Part shown: positions 21,067-32,560 of the stretch, in pieces
Layout: the number at the start of each line of letters is the position of its first letter
How positions within the stretch are numbered: position 1 is the stretch's first letter
Origin: Adiantum capillus-veneris
Lineage: Eukaryota; Streptophyta; Polypodiopsida; Polypodiales; Pteridaceae
Length of the DNA stretch: 64,000 nt
Direction of reading: 5' to 3'
Assembly (NCBI GenBank): GCA_014529385.2
Contig: CM043965.1
Span: 67,885,690 to 67,949,689, forward strand
Program-made: the position numbers and the translations under genes
Notes under the pieces: model-generated
What the model was told of the DNA's origin: nothing
Database searches by the model: none
What the model saw: only the letters and a program-made list of their open reading frames with translations

Positions 21067-22341
21067 TGTTAGGTGCAGCGGAATGATTGTTTGCGGTTTG
21101 CTCAAGATGAGTGCTCCGAATTGTGCTCAAGGTTCCTTTTAGTTCTTATGGAAGGGAGAGCCTTCCGTTCTTAATGGAAAGTGCTATGATCACGAACAAA
21201 GTGAATGGACACTGTGCGTGCAAGTGTATGAGACTGAGAGAGAAGAGAGATACGACACCAAAGACGTAAAACCCTCCTCCGAAGGCCCCACTCTCGTCGG
21301 CGCGAGTGGTCTACTTTTTGATTGCACAAAGTGGTACAATGCGTATGCAATGGACTGATGCAACTTGGACTATGCCGATGACGACGACGGTGATGACGAC
21401 GACGACTTGATTGCTGAAATATGTGGTCTTCTATCTACTGAATTTCGGGACTGTTTCGGTGGCTGAAATTGACTGTTTAGGCTGCGTTTTAAGGGCTGAA
21501 AATGGGGGATCTTCTGCAACCAATGGGGGCTGACTCTGCTACTGATCAAGCATGCTGAAAACGCTGCATATTCTGCTGCGTTTGGCTGAAAATAAAAAAC
21601 GCTGGACTGTGGGCTGAGCGTTAGTAAAAACGCTAGGGCAATTGGTACTTCTGCTGCAAACTGGATGGATCTGCAACCGCTAGAAGACTTGGGGGATGAG
21701 GACGATCAAGCAAGGGCTGAAAACGCCATGGAATCTGGTACTGACGAGGAAATGCACAAACGCTACCAAGCTGATGGTGATGGCGATGATGCAAGGGGGG
21801 AAACGCTGGGGATCTGAAGTTGCCGGCGGTGACTGCAAGAGAAAACGCTAGGCTGATATGTGTATCCAAAAACGCTAGGGGGTGCTGATGGTATGGCGAG
21901 GTTGGGAGCTCCAAAAACGCCAAGTGCTGGGGGTACTGCTGAGAAGGTGCCTGTTGAGCATGTGCTCCTGCTGCCTCTTCTACCAAATAGTGCTAGCTCT
22001 AGTTTGCTTATATACAAACTTAGCAAAATTGCCCCTACCTACTTTTGTTGGAAAGTAACTTAAAAATCATAAGTGAAAATAACCAAAAATAGCGAAAATA
22101 GGCTAAATGCACTGGAGAATTCCCCTGACTGAATCTGATGGATTCTGAAGGGAATACTGATGATCATGTTATGTGCAACCAGAGGATATGCATCTACACT
22201 AAGTGACTGGGCATGCACGGTCTACGAATAGACTCACAAAAGTGCCAGATCACTTCTAATCTAGACTTGACTGGACTAACTGAACCCTTGTCGTGTTGTA
22301 GCTTGTCCACGGACACATAGGGTTGGATGGGTCACGTGACA
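21067..22341 (-). mobile_element. Solo LTR of the tandem-array family, inverted
   Basis: A 1,275-bp insertion from TGTTAGGTGC to CACGTGACA. On the minus strand it reads like the LTRs at 44315 and 47467 (TGTCACGTGAC, CCTATGTGTCCGTGG, GCACCTAACA end). Perfect 5-bp target duplications flank it and no internal region is present, so the internal part was lost by LTR-LTR recombination. It carries many AAACGCT/AAACGCC repeats (GCGTTT on the minus strand) and GA(C)/CGT-rich runs near 21375. Confidence 0.93.
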
Positions 22342-22346
22342 CTGGG
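22342..22346. other. Right TSD of solo LTR (CTGGG)
   Basis: Identical to 21062-21066. Joining the flanks continues the RT frame across the site. Confidence 0.93.
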
Positions 22347-23132
22347 AATTATCACACTATCATGATTAAACACCCATTGGCACGATTGTACGCATCTATT
22401 CTTGAGCAACAGTTGAGTAGATGGGCAGAGAAGGAGGGGATACGCGCAGCTGCGCAAGCAGGGTTCAGGAGGGGTTTTTCTACTGTTGACCATATCTTGA
22501 CACTCAGAGCCATCATTGAGGAGGGCAGATCACATGGGAGACGGATCTATTGTAGCTTTGTGGATTTCCGCAAAGCATTTGACACAGTACCCAGAGCTAG
22601 ATTGATGCGCACATTACAGCAGATGGGAGTACCCACAGAGCTCATTTAGGGGGTCATGGCATTATACACGTCAGTAGTGGGGCATGTACGCACCTCAGAG
22701 GGTCTATCCACACCGGTTCACTCCACTATTGGGGTGAAGCAAGGTTGCCCGCTCTCTCCTACTCTACTGGGTATGTATGTGGATGAGGTTTCTGACTACA
22801 TTGAGAGAAATGGTGATAGAGGTGCACAACTAGCGGGAACATGGATTCCACTATTGTTATATGCTGATGATATTGTGTTGATCTCCAACTCTCCGGAGGG
22901 GATGCAACGTCACTTGGATTCTTTGCATAGGTTTGCCCAAGAAAGTGGTTTGTCCGTCAACCTTGTAAAACCAAGGTCATAGTATTTAATACCACCCCAC
23001 AGTGGATCAGGAGGTCAGCGCCCGCATTCACATACGGCCAGGAGACAATGGAGTATACAGATGTTTACACTTATCTTGAAGTGGTTTTTAGTGGGCCAGC
23101 ATTTTCACTGAGGAGGGCAACAGAGACTAGAT
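22347..23132 (+). pseudogene. LINE B RT core
   Basis: The motif order is correct: AAAQAGFRRGFSTVDHI, FVDFRKAFDTV (first catalytic Asp), GVKQGCPLSPTL and LLYADDIVLIS (catalytic YADD, near 22855-22890), then SGLSVNL. A TAG at 22647 and a shift near 22975 inactivate it. The frame is split again at 23133 by copia 2. Confidence 0.88.
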
Positions 23133-23355
23133 TGTTACCATATACATGTGGTAGTGATGTGTGTGAACGCACTAGGACCGCCGGGGCATTTTTTCCCTCT
23201 TTAGGAGTTTTTTTCCCCCGAGCATTGTATATACGCCCATCACTCTAGGGCTATCTATCTTTCCATTGCACACTAATACACTCTCTATTGTGTGCCTTGA
23301 GCTTCCTTCGTCTTCTCCAAGCTGTGTGCGTTTCTCTGCAACCCTAATTTCAACA
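23133..23355 (+). mobile_element. Copia 2 5' LTR
   Basis: TGTTACC to CAACA, 223 bp. The stretch GCATTGTATATACGCC near 23221 looks like a TATA region. Confidence 0.93.
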
Positions 23356-23357
23356 AT

Positions 23358-23369
23358 TGGTATCAGAGC
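23358..23369 (+). other. Primer binding site, tRNA-iMet type
   Basis: TGGTATCAGAGC two bases after the LTR. Confidence 0.93.
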
Positions 23370-23628
23370 AGGTTATGTCCTCCCAGGCTTAGTAGCTAGC
23401 TGCTCTAGCATACGCCTGCTCACTTTCTCCGATTTTAGTGAGCTTTGGCGAACGTGCGACTTTGGCGAGCGTTCGCACGTCGACAAATATTTCGGATAAG
23501 CTCTTGGTCTGCTCAGATTTTTGATTCGGGCTCATTTCGGCCTCCGTTTCCACTACAGGCAGCACGTGTTATTCTCGCTCCATTTCTCCTATTTTCGGGT
23601 AGTTTTCACATCATGTGCAGCATTTACC

Positions 23629-24829
23629 ATGGCTGACAACAACAACACAAATGTGTTCAAGATGTTTGCTGCCGAGGACAGGTTGGATGGGGACAATTAC
23701 CCTATGTGGGCTTATATGATGCAACACGTTCTTGTGTCAAAGGGCGTCTAGAATATTGTGCAGGGCATTGATGTACGTCCTTGTTCTGAGGATGCAAGCG
23801 ATGTTGAGGATGTTGCAGGTCTTGCTGCAAGGATTGCTGCTATTAGAGTTGTTTTGCCTACGGCGGAACAATCTCGTTGGGATGTAAAGGATGTGCAGGC
23901 TCATGCATTGATTGCGTTGTTTGTGAAGCGCACCATTGTTTCTCACATCCGTTCAGCGAAATCTGCAAAACAGGCTTGGGATATTTTGGCTGGTCTTTAT
24001 GCAAGCCGCAATGAGGCTAAAATTGCTTTGCTACGTAAAGAGCTGGAGTCGAAGATTATGCATGAGGAAGATGATATGGACACTTTGCTTGCTAGTGTCA
24101 AGGATATCAATGAGCAACTTATTTCTGCAGGCAGTTTCCTTGTGCAGACTGTTCTTGATGCCTTACTAGATTTCTACCAGACTTTTGCTAGTACTTGGAG
24201 ACTTATGACCCAAGGAAATCCAAAAGTTTTCAAGTTTGATGCATTATGCACATTGCTGTTGCAAGAGTCACTTTCCAGAAAAAACAGGACTACGTGCAGT
24301 TGAACAGGCTTTTATTGCTTCTCAAAGAAAGGGTGGTAACAGCAATGCAGCCACTTCTTATGGTTCTGTTGCGAGTGGCAAAACTTCTGTTCATAATGCT
24401 TCTGTTGGCAGCACTTCGTCTGGCAATTCTGGTGATAAGGGCAAAAAGAAGATGCGTTGCCATTATTGTAAAGCTAACGATCACTTGATCAAGCAGTGTC
24501 CTAAGTTGAAGGCCAAAGAGACTAAGAAGAAAGAGGGTGGTTCCACTGCAAATGCTGGTTCCACTACAAATGCAGCCACTGTTGAGTCTTCTATGAAAGG
24601 AGACTGTGATGCTGATGTCGATGCAGAATGGGCTTTTAGCGCAGAGTGCACTTACAATCTTGCTGTCCATGATGCATGCTTGTCAGTTGCTGCAGATTCA
24701 CATGTGTGGTATTTCGACAGTGACGCTACAAAGCACATTACCTCACATCGTGAATTGTTTACTTCTCTCGAGTCTATCCCTCATGGGAATTCGGTCACTT
24801 GTGCCAACAATGCCTCTTATCCGGTTTAG
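23629..24829 (+). pseudogene. Copia 2 gag and protease start
   Basis: ATG at 23629 (MADNNNTNVF). LDGDNYPMWAYMMQHVL is the plant copia Gag entry block. An in-frame TAG at 23749 and a frameshift near 24240-24300 break it. The CCHC zinc knuckle is at 24458-24499 (C-x2-C-x4-H-x4-C). The protease site near 24709-24735 reads FDSDATKH where DSGA is usual, so the catalytic Gly is replaced by Asp. TAG at 24827. Confidence 0.87.
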
Positions 24830-24962
24830 GGAGTTGGAAAGATTGTGCTGACTGCTGCAAATGGCAGTTCTTTCACACTTGTTGATGCACTTTATGTACC
24901 TGGGATCAAGAAGAATCTCTTGTCTGTATCCGCACTTGCTAGACTTGGACTTGTAGTCAAAT

Positions 24963-26678
24963 TTGTGGATGACAGATGTACAGTTCATGATCTCAGTTTT
25001 GGTGATGAAATTGTTGCATCTGGCCTTTTGTGCCGGGCTATATAAGCTCACTTTGTATGACAAGTGTGGACAAAATTTTGCAAATGCTGTTGCAGATTCA
25101 AGAGCTATTTCAGATGCAAAACTTTGGCATGCACGTTTTGGTCATCTAAATTTTGCCAGTTTGTTGCGTTTGCAGAAATCTGATATGGTTGCTTCTTTGC
25201 CGCCTCTTGAAGCACCTGTCAAACATGTTTGTGAAGGCTGTATTTTGGGTAAGATGCAGCTTTCTAAGTTTCCAAAGGATGGTTCAATTCGGGCCACATG
25301 CAGGTTGCAGCTTGTCCATAGTGATGTTTGTGGGCCTATGCAAACTCCGTCCTTGGGCAATTACCTGTACTTCGTGACTTTCATTGATGATTACTCCAGG
25401 CATGCATGGGTATTTCCGCTTAAAGCGAAGTCCGAAGTTTTTATGTGCTTCAAACAATTTATGGCTATGGTTGAAAATGTCTCAAAATGTACTATGGGCA
25501 CCCTCCGTTCCGATCGAGGGGGAGAGTATATGTCTCATGAATTTAATGCATTTCTGGCTAGTCGTGGGATAAAACACCAATGTACAGCGCCTTATACACC
25601 TCAGCAAAATGGTGTTGCTGAAAGAAAAAACAGGTCACTTACGGAAATGGCACGATGTATGGTCAAAAGTCAAGCTTTGCCGCATTCTTTTTGGCTTGAG
25701 GCCATCATGTGTGCCACTTATGTACTAAACAGGTGTCCTACGAAAGCTTTGCAGTCTATTACTTCATATGAAGCATGGCATGATAGAAAGCCTTCTATTG
25801 AGCACATGCGTGTTTTTGGTTGTTTGGCATATGCTTTGGTGCCACAAGTGCAGCGCAGAAAATTGGATGATAAGGCTGTCAAATGTATTTTTGTTGGTTA
25901 TAGTGTTGAAAGCAAAGGTTACAGGTTGTATCATCCACAAACAAAACGTATTCTGGTTTCACGGGATGTAGTGTTTGTGGAAGATTCTGTTCAGCCCTTG
26001 CTGTCATGTACTAGAGACAGTAATGTAAGTTCACAGGACATTTATAACACTTTGTTGCCTCTTTTCAATGGTGGAAGTTCGAATGTAAGTTCCAATGAGG
26101 CAAATGTACAGCCTATGGGGGTTTCTGAAAATGTTACAGATCAGCCTATTACTGATGCAGATATACATGATGTACTTGATGAGGAAAGGGCTGAAAATGA
26201 GCAGGCTAGAGGTATGCCAAAATGGCTGGTGCACACTTTGCGTGACAGTAAATTGGATGCACCTTTGTCTAGTCGTACTCGTTTAGGCTCTTGCCATGCA
26301 TCTTATGCATCAGATTGTTATGCTTTGGCTGTGTCTAGCTTACATGATGTTGAGGAGCCTCTGTCTTTTGATGAAGCACAGAATTCAGAAAATTGGATGG
26401 CTGTCATGCAATCAGAATATGATGCACTTATAGAAAATGACACATGGACTTTATGTAATTTGCCTCTTGGCAAAAAGGCCATTGGTACGAAGTGGGTTTA
26501 CAAGTTGAAACGCATGCCGGATGGTGAGATCGATCGCCATAAGGCTCGACTTGTTGCAAAGGGTTATGCACAACAAAAAGGCATAGATTATGAAGAGACT
26601 TTTGCTCCCACTTGTCGTATGACTACTGTGCGTTTTCTATGTGCATTGGCAACTCATTTTGGTTGGGATGTACTTTAA
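24963..26678 (+). pseudogene. Copia 2 integrase and RT start (571-codon open frame)
   Basis: The longest open frame in the window. Integrase HHCC (LWHARFGHLN near 25127, CEGC near 25230), DDE (HSDVCG near 25318, SDRGGEY near 25510, NGVAERKNR near 25610) and the GKP-like box (WHDRKPSIEHMRVFGC) are all intact. An acidic linker follows, then the RT entry WVYKLKRMPDGEIDRHKARLVAKGYAQ and the FAP motif. It ends at TAA 26676 inside RT. Confidence 0.9.
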
Positions 26679-27309
26679 TCAGACATTGTTACTACTTTCT
26701 TGAATGGTGACATATTTGAGGAAGTTTATGTAACGCAGCCTCGCGGTTTTGTCATAAAAGGACAAGAGGACAAAGGTGTGCAGATGTAAGAAGGCTTTGT
26801 ATGGGTTGAAGCAATCTCCTCGTGCTTGGTATGAGAAAGCTGACACTCATTTGGTTAAACGAGGCTTTCGTAACAGTCCAACAGAAAGCACATTGTATGT
26901 AAAGCGTGAGGGTGATGTACTTCTCATTGTGGTTCTTTATGTCGATGATTTGCTGATCACTAGACCAAATGAGAGACATATTGCTGAATTTAAGGCTGAT
27001 TTGAATGCTACTTTCAAGATGAAAGATTTGGGGCTGTTGCATCATTACTTGGATATACAGTTTAAGCAGTGTGATGGTGGTATTGCCTTGTGTCAGAAAA
27101 GTTACATAAAGACATTGCTAAGTAAGTTTGGACTTGAGGATTGCAAACCTATTGCCACTCCCATGGAAACACATTTGAAGTTGAGTCTACATGATGATGG
27201 CGATCCTGCTGATGTCACTCTTTACCAAACTCCTGTTGGCTGCCTCATTTATGTATGTAACACCGGATATTCAGTTTGCAGTCTCATAGGTCAGCAGATT
27301 TATGCATAG
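26679..27309 (+). pseudogene. Copia 2 RT core
   Basis: After a short shift near 26760 it reads KKALYGLKQSPRAWY, then VVLYVDDLLIT with catalytic YVDD at 26938-26952, FKMKDLG and DCKPIATPM. It ends with an altered segment at 27250-27309 where a small deletion or shift has occurred. Confidence 0.88.
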
Positions 27310-27887
27310 CCCAGGGTCTAAGCATTGGCAGGCTGTCGAGAGGATTTTCCGCTACCCTAGTGACACTTCACATCTTAGCTTGTTTTATCCCAAGGGGAGA
27401 TCATTGCCGCGAGACTTACATGCTTTTTCGGACTCAGATTGGGCTGGTTGTTTTGACACGAGAGTGTCCACAAGTGGTTTTTGTTTCATGCTTGGCAGTT
27501 CATGTATATCATGGTTGAGCAAGAAGTAACCTATTGTGGCCACTTCGAGTTGTGAGGCTGAGTACAGGGCAGTCTTCACAGTTACGGTTGAGTGTGTATG
27601 GCTCAGACGCCTTATGGCTGATTTGGGTGTTGGACAGGACACTGCCAACACTATCTACACTGACAGCCAGAGCGCATTGGCAGTTGCGAGGAACCCAGTT
27701 TTCATGCTCACATAAAGTACATTGAGGTGCATTACCACTATGTCAGGGAGAGGCTCTCAGCAGGAGAGATCAGCTTGGCTTATGTGCCAACACAAGACAA
27801 CCTTGCAGATCTTTTCACAAAGGCATTGTCTCGTGAGAAGCTTGAAGCTTTCCGCAAAGCTTTGGGCTTACTCCCCTTTGTGGACTG
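27302..27887 (+). pseudogene. Copia 2 RNase H
   Basis: SDSDWAG near 27435, STSGFCFMLGSSCISWLSKK, then a TAA at 27527, SSCEAEYRA, TDSQSALAVARNPVFH, and the terminal HYHYVRERL and DLFTKAL blocks. Stop and frameshift near 27530 and 27640. Confidence 0.88.
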
Positions 27888-27963
27888 ATCATGTCCTCAG
27901 GGCATGGCACTTCCCTCTACTCATGTGCCAGCTCTCATTCACCGCATCACTCCAAGGGGGATT

Positions 27964-28189
27964 TGTTACCATATACATGTGGTAGTGATGTGTGTGAACA
28001 CACTAGGACCGCCGGGGCATTTTTCCCTCTTTAGGAGGTTTTTTCCCCCGAGCATTGTATATACGCCCATCACTCTAGGGCTATCTATCTTTCCATTGCA
28101 CACTAAGTAATACACTCTCTATTGTGTGCCTTGAGCTTCCTTCGTCTTCTCCAAGCTGTGCGCGTTTCTCTGCAACCCTAATTCCAACA
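27964..28189 (+). mobile_element. Copia 2 3' LTR
   Basis: 226 bp, TGTTACC to CAACA, followed by TAGAT. Confidence 0.95.
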
Positions 28190-28194
28190 TAGAT

Positions 28195-28659
28195 TGCCAG
28201 GCAGCATTGGGTAGATTGGAAAGGATGTGTTCACAGATTCAGTTTCAAGAGCCTCGGACGAAGCTTTGGCTCTTTAACACTTTGGTGGCTTCTACATTGC
28301 TTTATGGAGCTGAGATTTGGGGACCTTCATTGGATCATCACGGGAGGACAGGCCGCACTGATGGATGGGGGGACATGGAGAAGCCTCTGGTCTCTATGAT
28401 CTCGCGGCTCATTAGAGCCAAGGCTTCAGTACACGTGCCATTGTCCGAGCAGAGCTAGCTGCCCCCCCACTAGTGGTTGAGGCGCTCACCAGATCTGTCT
28501 CCTTCATACACCGCATGTGGAAACTTCCCAGAGACAGATATGCCCGGCGCCCGCCCTGCATTTGAGTCCTCTCGACAGTTAGCCATGCAGGGAGATACAG
28601 CATGCTGGTATGGGGAGATGACATCATGGTTTCAGGCACATGGGTTCAGCATAGACAGA
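28195..28659 (+). pseudogene. LINE B ORF2 C-terminal part
   Basis: Resumes after copia 2: ERMCSQIQFQEPRTKLWLF, LLYGAEIWGPS and ISRLIRAKAS, then after a shift near 28435 SVSFIHRMW and ESSRQLAMQGDTACWY, colinear with LINE A. It is cut at 28660 by a gypsy LTR before the zinc-knuckle region. Confidence 0.88.
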
Positions 28660-29420
28660 TGGACCTAGATGTGATTACTAAAAACGTTGCCAATTAATCA
28701 TGGTCTGAGATTTGGAATGAATTTGAAAGTGATTTGTCATGTGATGTCCTGTGATGTCCGGTGATGTGACTGTCAATCGGTACATGTGCTAGATGTGTTG
28801 TGCCTAGTGCGTCGGTACTGACAATCAATGTCTGCTAAGACAGTTTATGGCCTTTGTTTGTTTTGCAGGCGTAATCAAGGGCGATTACAATTCTTTCAAG
28901 AGGGGGGTATGTCACAAACTGGTGACGTGGCAGGCTTCCAATCACACACACACAGTGACCGCGGCAGAAATGCCAGGTGGGACCCCCGCGTAATGCGCTG
29001 GCAAGCTGACATGGCCAACTGTACGGAATTCCGAAAATTGCGGCACAGAATACGCTGATGTGCTGACGTGGCATTTCATACAGATTTTCATAAATTGTGC
29101 ACGCTGATTTTTATGGCAGCTTTTGGGCGAATTGCATTTGAGATTAAAGCTTTTGAATTTAGAGATTTTGGGGCTCTGCTTTTGGGCTTCACTTCTCAGA
29201 GCATCTGAACACTGAGTCTGAGAGTGAGCACTTACCTGCTCTCCTGTACTTTGAACACAGATTAATATAAAAAGAAAAACTCAAAGGGGCGCCAGTCTTT
29301 GGGGCCAATACCTCTGGGCACAGAACTACGCCGGGCTGTGTCAATTTTGTGAACTGTTTTGAAGTGAATCTCTGTTGTGTCGCGGTAGAATCTTGACTTG
29401 GGGTGTCCAAGTTTGTTACA
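28660..29420 (+). mobile_element. Gypsy G1 LTR, copy 1
   Basis: 761 bp from TGGACCTAGATG to GTTTGTTACA. Closely related to 37899-38712 (plus) and 33551-33980 and 34455-34905 (minus). No matching 5-bp duplication is seen at its ends (ACAGA left, GAGCC right) and no primer site follows, so a later deletion or rearrangement removed one side. It contains the conserved motif GGGGCGCCAGTCTTTGGGGC at 29286. Confidence 0.8.
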
Positions 29421-29649
29421 GAGCCAGATATACCAGTAGCTCCCCCCCCCCCGGGGAGCAAGTCAGACAAGTTCCTAAAGTGGTTATTGGAGACCTTGCG
29501 AGATGTAGCAAATTCAGATTTTCCACCCGACTGACATGAAGCTGGTACTACGCGACGATCTCAGCGACTTAGATGGGACTTTATTATAGGTGAACTATGC
29601 TTTGATGTCGACAATGATCAAGGACAGATATCCTTGAGGAGGCGCTTTC

Positions 29650-30275
29650 AGCCTTTCACAACCGAAGTGGAAGTTGGCCACGCAGAGAGAAGTTGATTCC
29701 ATCAAGAAGAACAACACTTGGGAGTTGGTTCCACGGCCTGCCACGCGAAAGGTGATTGGTGTCAAATGGGTCTACAAGACCAAGTAAAAATCTAATGGTT
29801 CTTTGAACAAGCACAAGGCAAGGCTCGTTGCCAAGTGCTTTTTTCAGAGATAGGGTGTGGACTATGACGAGACCTTTGCACCGATTGCAAGGATGGCGAC
29901 CATCCGAACAGTTTTGCCCTTGTTGCCTTTACCTGGTGGCTTGTTTTTCATATGGATGTAGTTTTGGCCCTCAATGGTGACTTAGAGAAGGAGGTGTATG
30001 TGGAGCCCAGAAGATAGACTCTTTCTTCCTACGACACTCCTTTCAACGATCTTTTGTAGACCTAGATTTATACACTTTCCGTGAGGATTGGTGACAATTG
30101 TTCTCCTCTATGTGGACGATCTTGTGATTACAAGTAGCCATGTTGAGCACATCCGCAATACTGTAGACCTAGATTTATACACTTACCGTGAAGGAGGATT
30201 GGTGACAACTGTTCTCCTCTATGTGGACAATCTTGTGATTACAGGTAGCCATGTTGAGCACATCGGTGACTCTAA
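29650..30275 (+). pseudogene. Copia RT scrap with internal tandem duplication
   Basis: Reads NTWELVPRP, VKWVYKTK, HKARLVAK and FAPIARMATIR, then LLYVDDLVIT. The segment starting GTAGACCTAGATTTATACAC at 30056 is repeated at 30163 (period about 107), so the catalytic YVDD box occurs twice; the second copy is mutated to YVDN. Many stops. No LTR or other domain belongs to it. Confidence 0.82.
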
Positions 30276-30279
30276 CAAC

Positions 30280-30957
30280 TCACACTCTTCCATCCACTTT
30301 GCATCCATAGGTGGTTTTGCTCCTCTTTATTCTTTGAATAGACTATCATGTCATCAAAGAATGTGCCGACAAACTTTTGATGTGGAAAAAAAATCCGATC
30401 CATCATCCTATTGAAGGTAGCTAGAGCATTTGTAAGACCGAACGACATCACTAAGAACTCATACAAACCAAATGTCATCCTAAACGTAGTCTTGTGCACA
30501 TCCTCTGGCCTGATACGTATCTGATGGTACCCACTCTTAAGGTCTATCCTGCTACAAATTGCAGCACCCTCTAGTCGGTCAAGAATATCATCAATCCGTG
30601 GACTAGGAAACCTGCTCTTGATGGTACTCTAATTTAATGCACGGTATTCAATACACATGCGCCAAGAGCCATCCTTCTTCTTCACTAGAAGTACTGGAAG
30701 GAAAAGGGTGAAGAACTAGGTTGCATCAGCCCTTTTTCTAAAATCTCGTCTACTTGGCCCATAATCTCTTTCTGTTGAGCTGCACTAACCCTGTAGGAAG
30801 CCCTATTTGGTGGGCTACAACCTCGCACCAAATCTATCGCATGATCCTCAAGAGATGGTAATGAGTCAGAAAAACAGTCATTAAAGTCTCGCAAAAATGC
30901 TGACCTTTCTTTATCTAACGCAGATAAATTTGGCTGACAATTATCTGAAACGTCCAA
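30280..30957 (-). pseudogene. Ty3/gypsy RT N-terminal half
   Basis: Minus strand. The entry block has HAIDLVRG, a YR motif and LEKGLMQPSSSPF (30957-30690), then after a break TFRMTFGLYEFLVMSFGLTNALATF and FFDDMIVYS, matching YEFLVMPFGLTNAPATF and the YLDD catalytic box, here FFDD. RT is truncated after this; no RNase H or integrase follows. Confidence 0.85.
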
Positions 30958-31067
30958 AAGTCAAGTGCGCGGAAAGATGATCCTTAATTATAGTGGAGAT
31001 AGCCCAAGCAGATACAATAGGAACAGACTCCCCTTTAAGCTTTACATCCAAGATGTGAGTTTTGCCC

Positions 31068-31394
31068 CTATGCTAAAGGGTGATCTTCTTGTTGAAGACA
31101 TCCAACACTCCATGTATACGGAACATCCATGGGATTCTCAACGGCGCACCCTTCCAGTGGCATGATGTTAAATTCTTCTGTGTCCACATATGATTGAATA
31201 TGCAGACGCAGCTTTCCAATGATAGGCGTTGAGTGGCCGGGACATGCCAACCCTGCCTCTGTCGTGTACCCCATCTCTTCAGCTTTGATGCCCAACTTGA
31301 TGGCCAATTCTGGTGAGATTAAGTTTACTTTAGCACCTGGATCAAAGAAGATAAGCTCTGATTTTACCCCACGCTCTGCATAACTCACTAGCAT
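31068..31394 (-). pseudogene. Ty3/gypsy aspartic protease
   Basis: Minus strand. IFFDPGAKVNLISPELA carries the D-x-G-A active site with Pro in place of Ser or Thr. LRLHIQSYV and MPLEGC follow, as in retropepsin-like domains. The plus-strand gypsy at 34928 has IFFDGGAKANFISPELA at the same place, so the two belong to one lineage. Confidence 0.8.
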
Positions 31395-31499
31395 CTAAAC
31401 TTGGCCTATCACCCACCGTATCTAGTCTAGCACTAGACCTACCGTGGGTTTGGGCTTCTTGCTTTTCCTGTCCTCTTTGTCATCCGAATCAAGTGGTCT

Positions 31500-32560
31500 T
31501 CTTCTTTGTGGACAATCTGTAGCAAAGTGACCAGGCTGCTTGCATATGAAACATTTGTTCTCATCCATTAAACCCTTCTTTTCCTCGAACAACTTGCGCA
31601 CAAAAGGCTTCCTTTTCTTTTTCTTGGCCTATCCTTCAGACGTCTCGACTGAGTCCTTGCCTTTGTTTGCCTTTTCTGACCCCCAGGACGCTTTAGGATT
31701 CACTTTCACAACGGGCTTCTTTGCTGAATTTTTCTTTTGCTGACCCCCTTTTACGTTGCCTTGAAACCCACTATCCTCTCCCTTCAACAAGGCAAGACCA
31801 GTGTTGGCAACTTCCATAAGCTGAGTGAGGGTAGCCACTTTGTTCTTTGTACACTAATCTCGAAGCCCTTTAGGCAACCCACAACAATACTGCTCTGTCA
31901 GTGGCACAAACATGTAGGAGGTTACTGCGAGCAATGCTTTATAGAACCTGCAATTGTACTCCTGTAGGCTCTTGCAAGTAGCCGCAGTGAGTTGGTGCCA
32001 ATCTGTCATGACATCGGCTTCAAATTCATTTGACAGCCATGCAGATGCAAACATTTGCATGAAGTATACCCATGTGGCGGGTGTCTCTCCTTGCATCAAC
32101 AGTGTCGTTCACCATGTAAGCGCATTGCCTGTCAAGAAAGTGGCAGCTTTCCTAACCTTGGAGGCCTCTAGAAAATTCCCCCCCTGCATAAGCTATATCA
32201 AACTGCTGCATAAGCTATATCAAACTGCTGGAGGAAAGTAAGAGCCTTTGCCTTATCCTCAAAGCCGCTAAAAGTTTCAAACTTGACAGCTACACCACCT
32301 TCTTTGTAGGCTCTTGGTTTTTCCAGTGCTCCCAAACCCCATCCACGCCCTTTGGCCATTGACATTCTGCGTCACTCGTGCCATATCGTCTAGTTGCCCA
32401 GTCATATACCCTTGACCTTGTGGAGCATTCAAATCAACAAAAGGTACAGACAGGGGTGGCCGTGAACCCTCGCCATGCTCGAACGCTGGAGGAGGAACAG
32501 CCTGTCTGTCTTATGAAGAGGAACCCTCTTCCCTGGCATCGTTCGTACTGTCAGCCATAG
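31500..32560 (-). pseudogene. Ty3/gypsy gag
   Basis: Minus strand. Begins MADSTNDAREEGSS near 32560, broken by a stop soon after. The core segment at 32099-31854 (WVYFMQMFASAWL, FEADVMTDWHQL, LQEYNCRFYKAL, YCCGLPKGLRD) is the retrotransposon gag fold. A CCHC knuckle lies at 31553-31512 (C-x2-C-x4-H-x4-C: CFICKQPGHFATDC). A Lys-rich linker lies between them. A short direct duplication (TGCATAAGCTATATCAAACT) occurs at 32188-32233. Confidence 0.85.

Larger units (their letters stand above)
23133..28189 (+). mobile_element. Ty1/copia element (copia 2) inside LINE B
   Basis: 5,057 bp, LTRs of 223 and 226 bp, perfect TSD TAGAT at 23128-23132 and 28190-28194, a primer site for tRNA-iMet, and a polypurine tract (AAGGGGGA, about 27954). 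LTRs differ at only a handful of positions, so it is younger than copia 1. The coding region still has several stops and shifts. Its sequence differs from copia 1, so it belongs to a different family. Confidence 0.95.
18437..28659 (+). mobile_element. LINE B, long non-LTR element split by two insertions
   Basis: Order: ORF1 (18437-19414), endonuclease (about 19585-20270), RT (20790-21066, then 22347-23132), RT thumb and C-terminus (28195-28659). It is broken by a solo LTR with TSD CTGGG and a copia element with TSD TAGAT; removing both restores colinearity with LINE A. The 3' end is cut off at 28660 by a gypsy LTR. Many stops and shifts make it inactive. Confidence 0.88.

Noticed and set aside
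28655-29425. Simple solo insertion of the G1 LTR in LINE B
   Set aside because: The flanks ACAGA and GAGCC do not match and LINE sequence does not resume after 29420, so a later rearrangement must have occurred.
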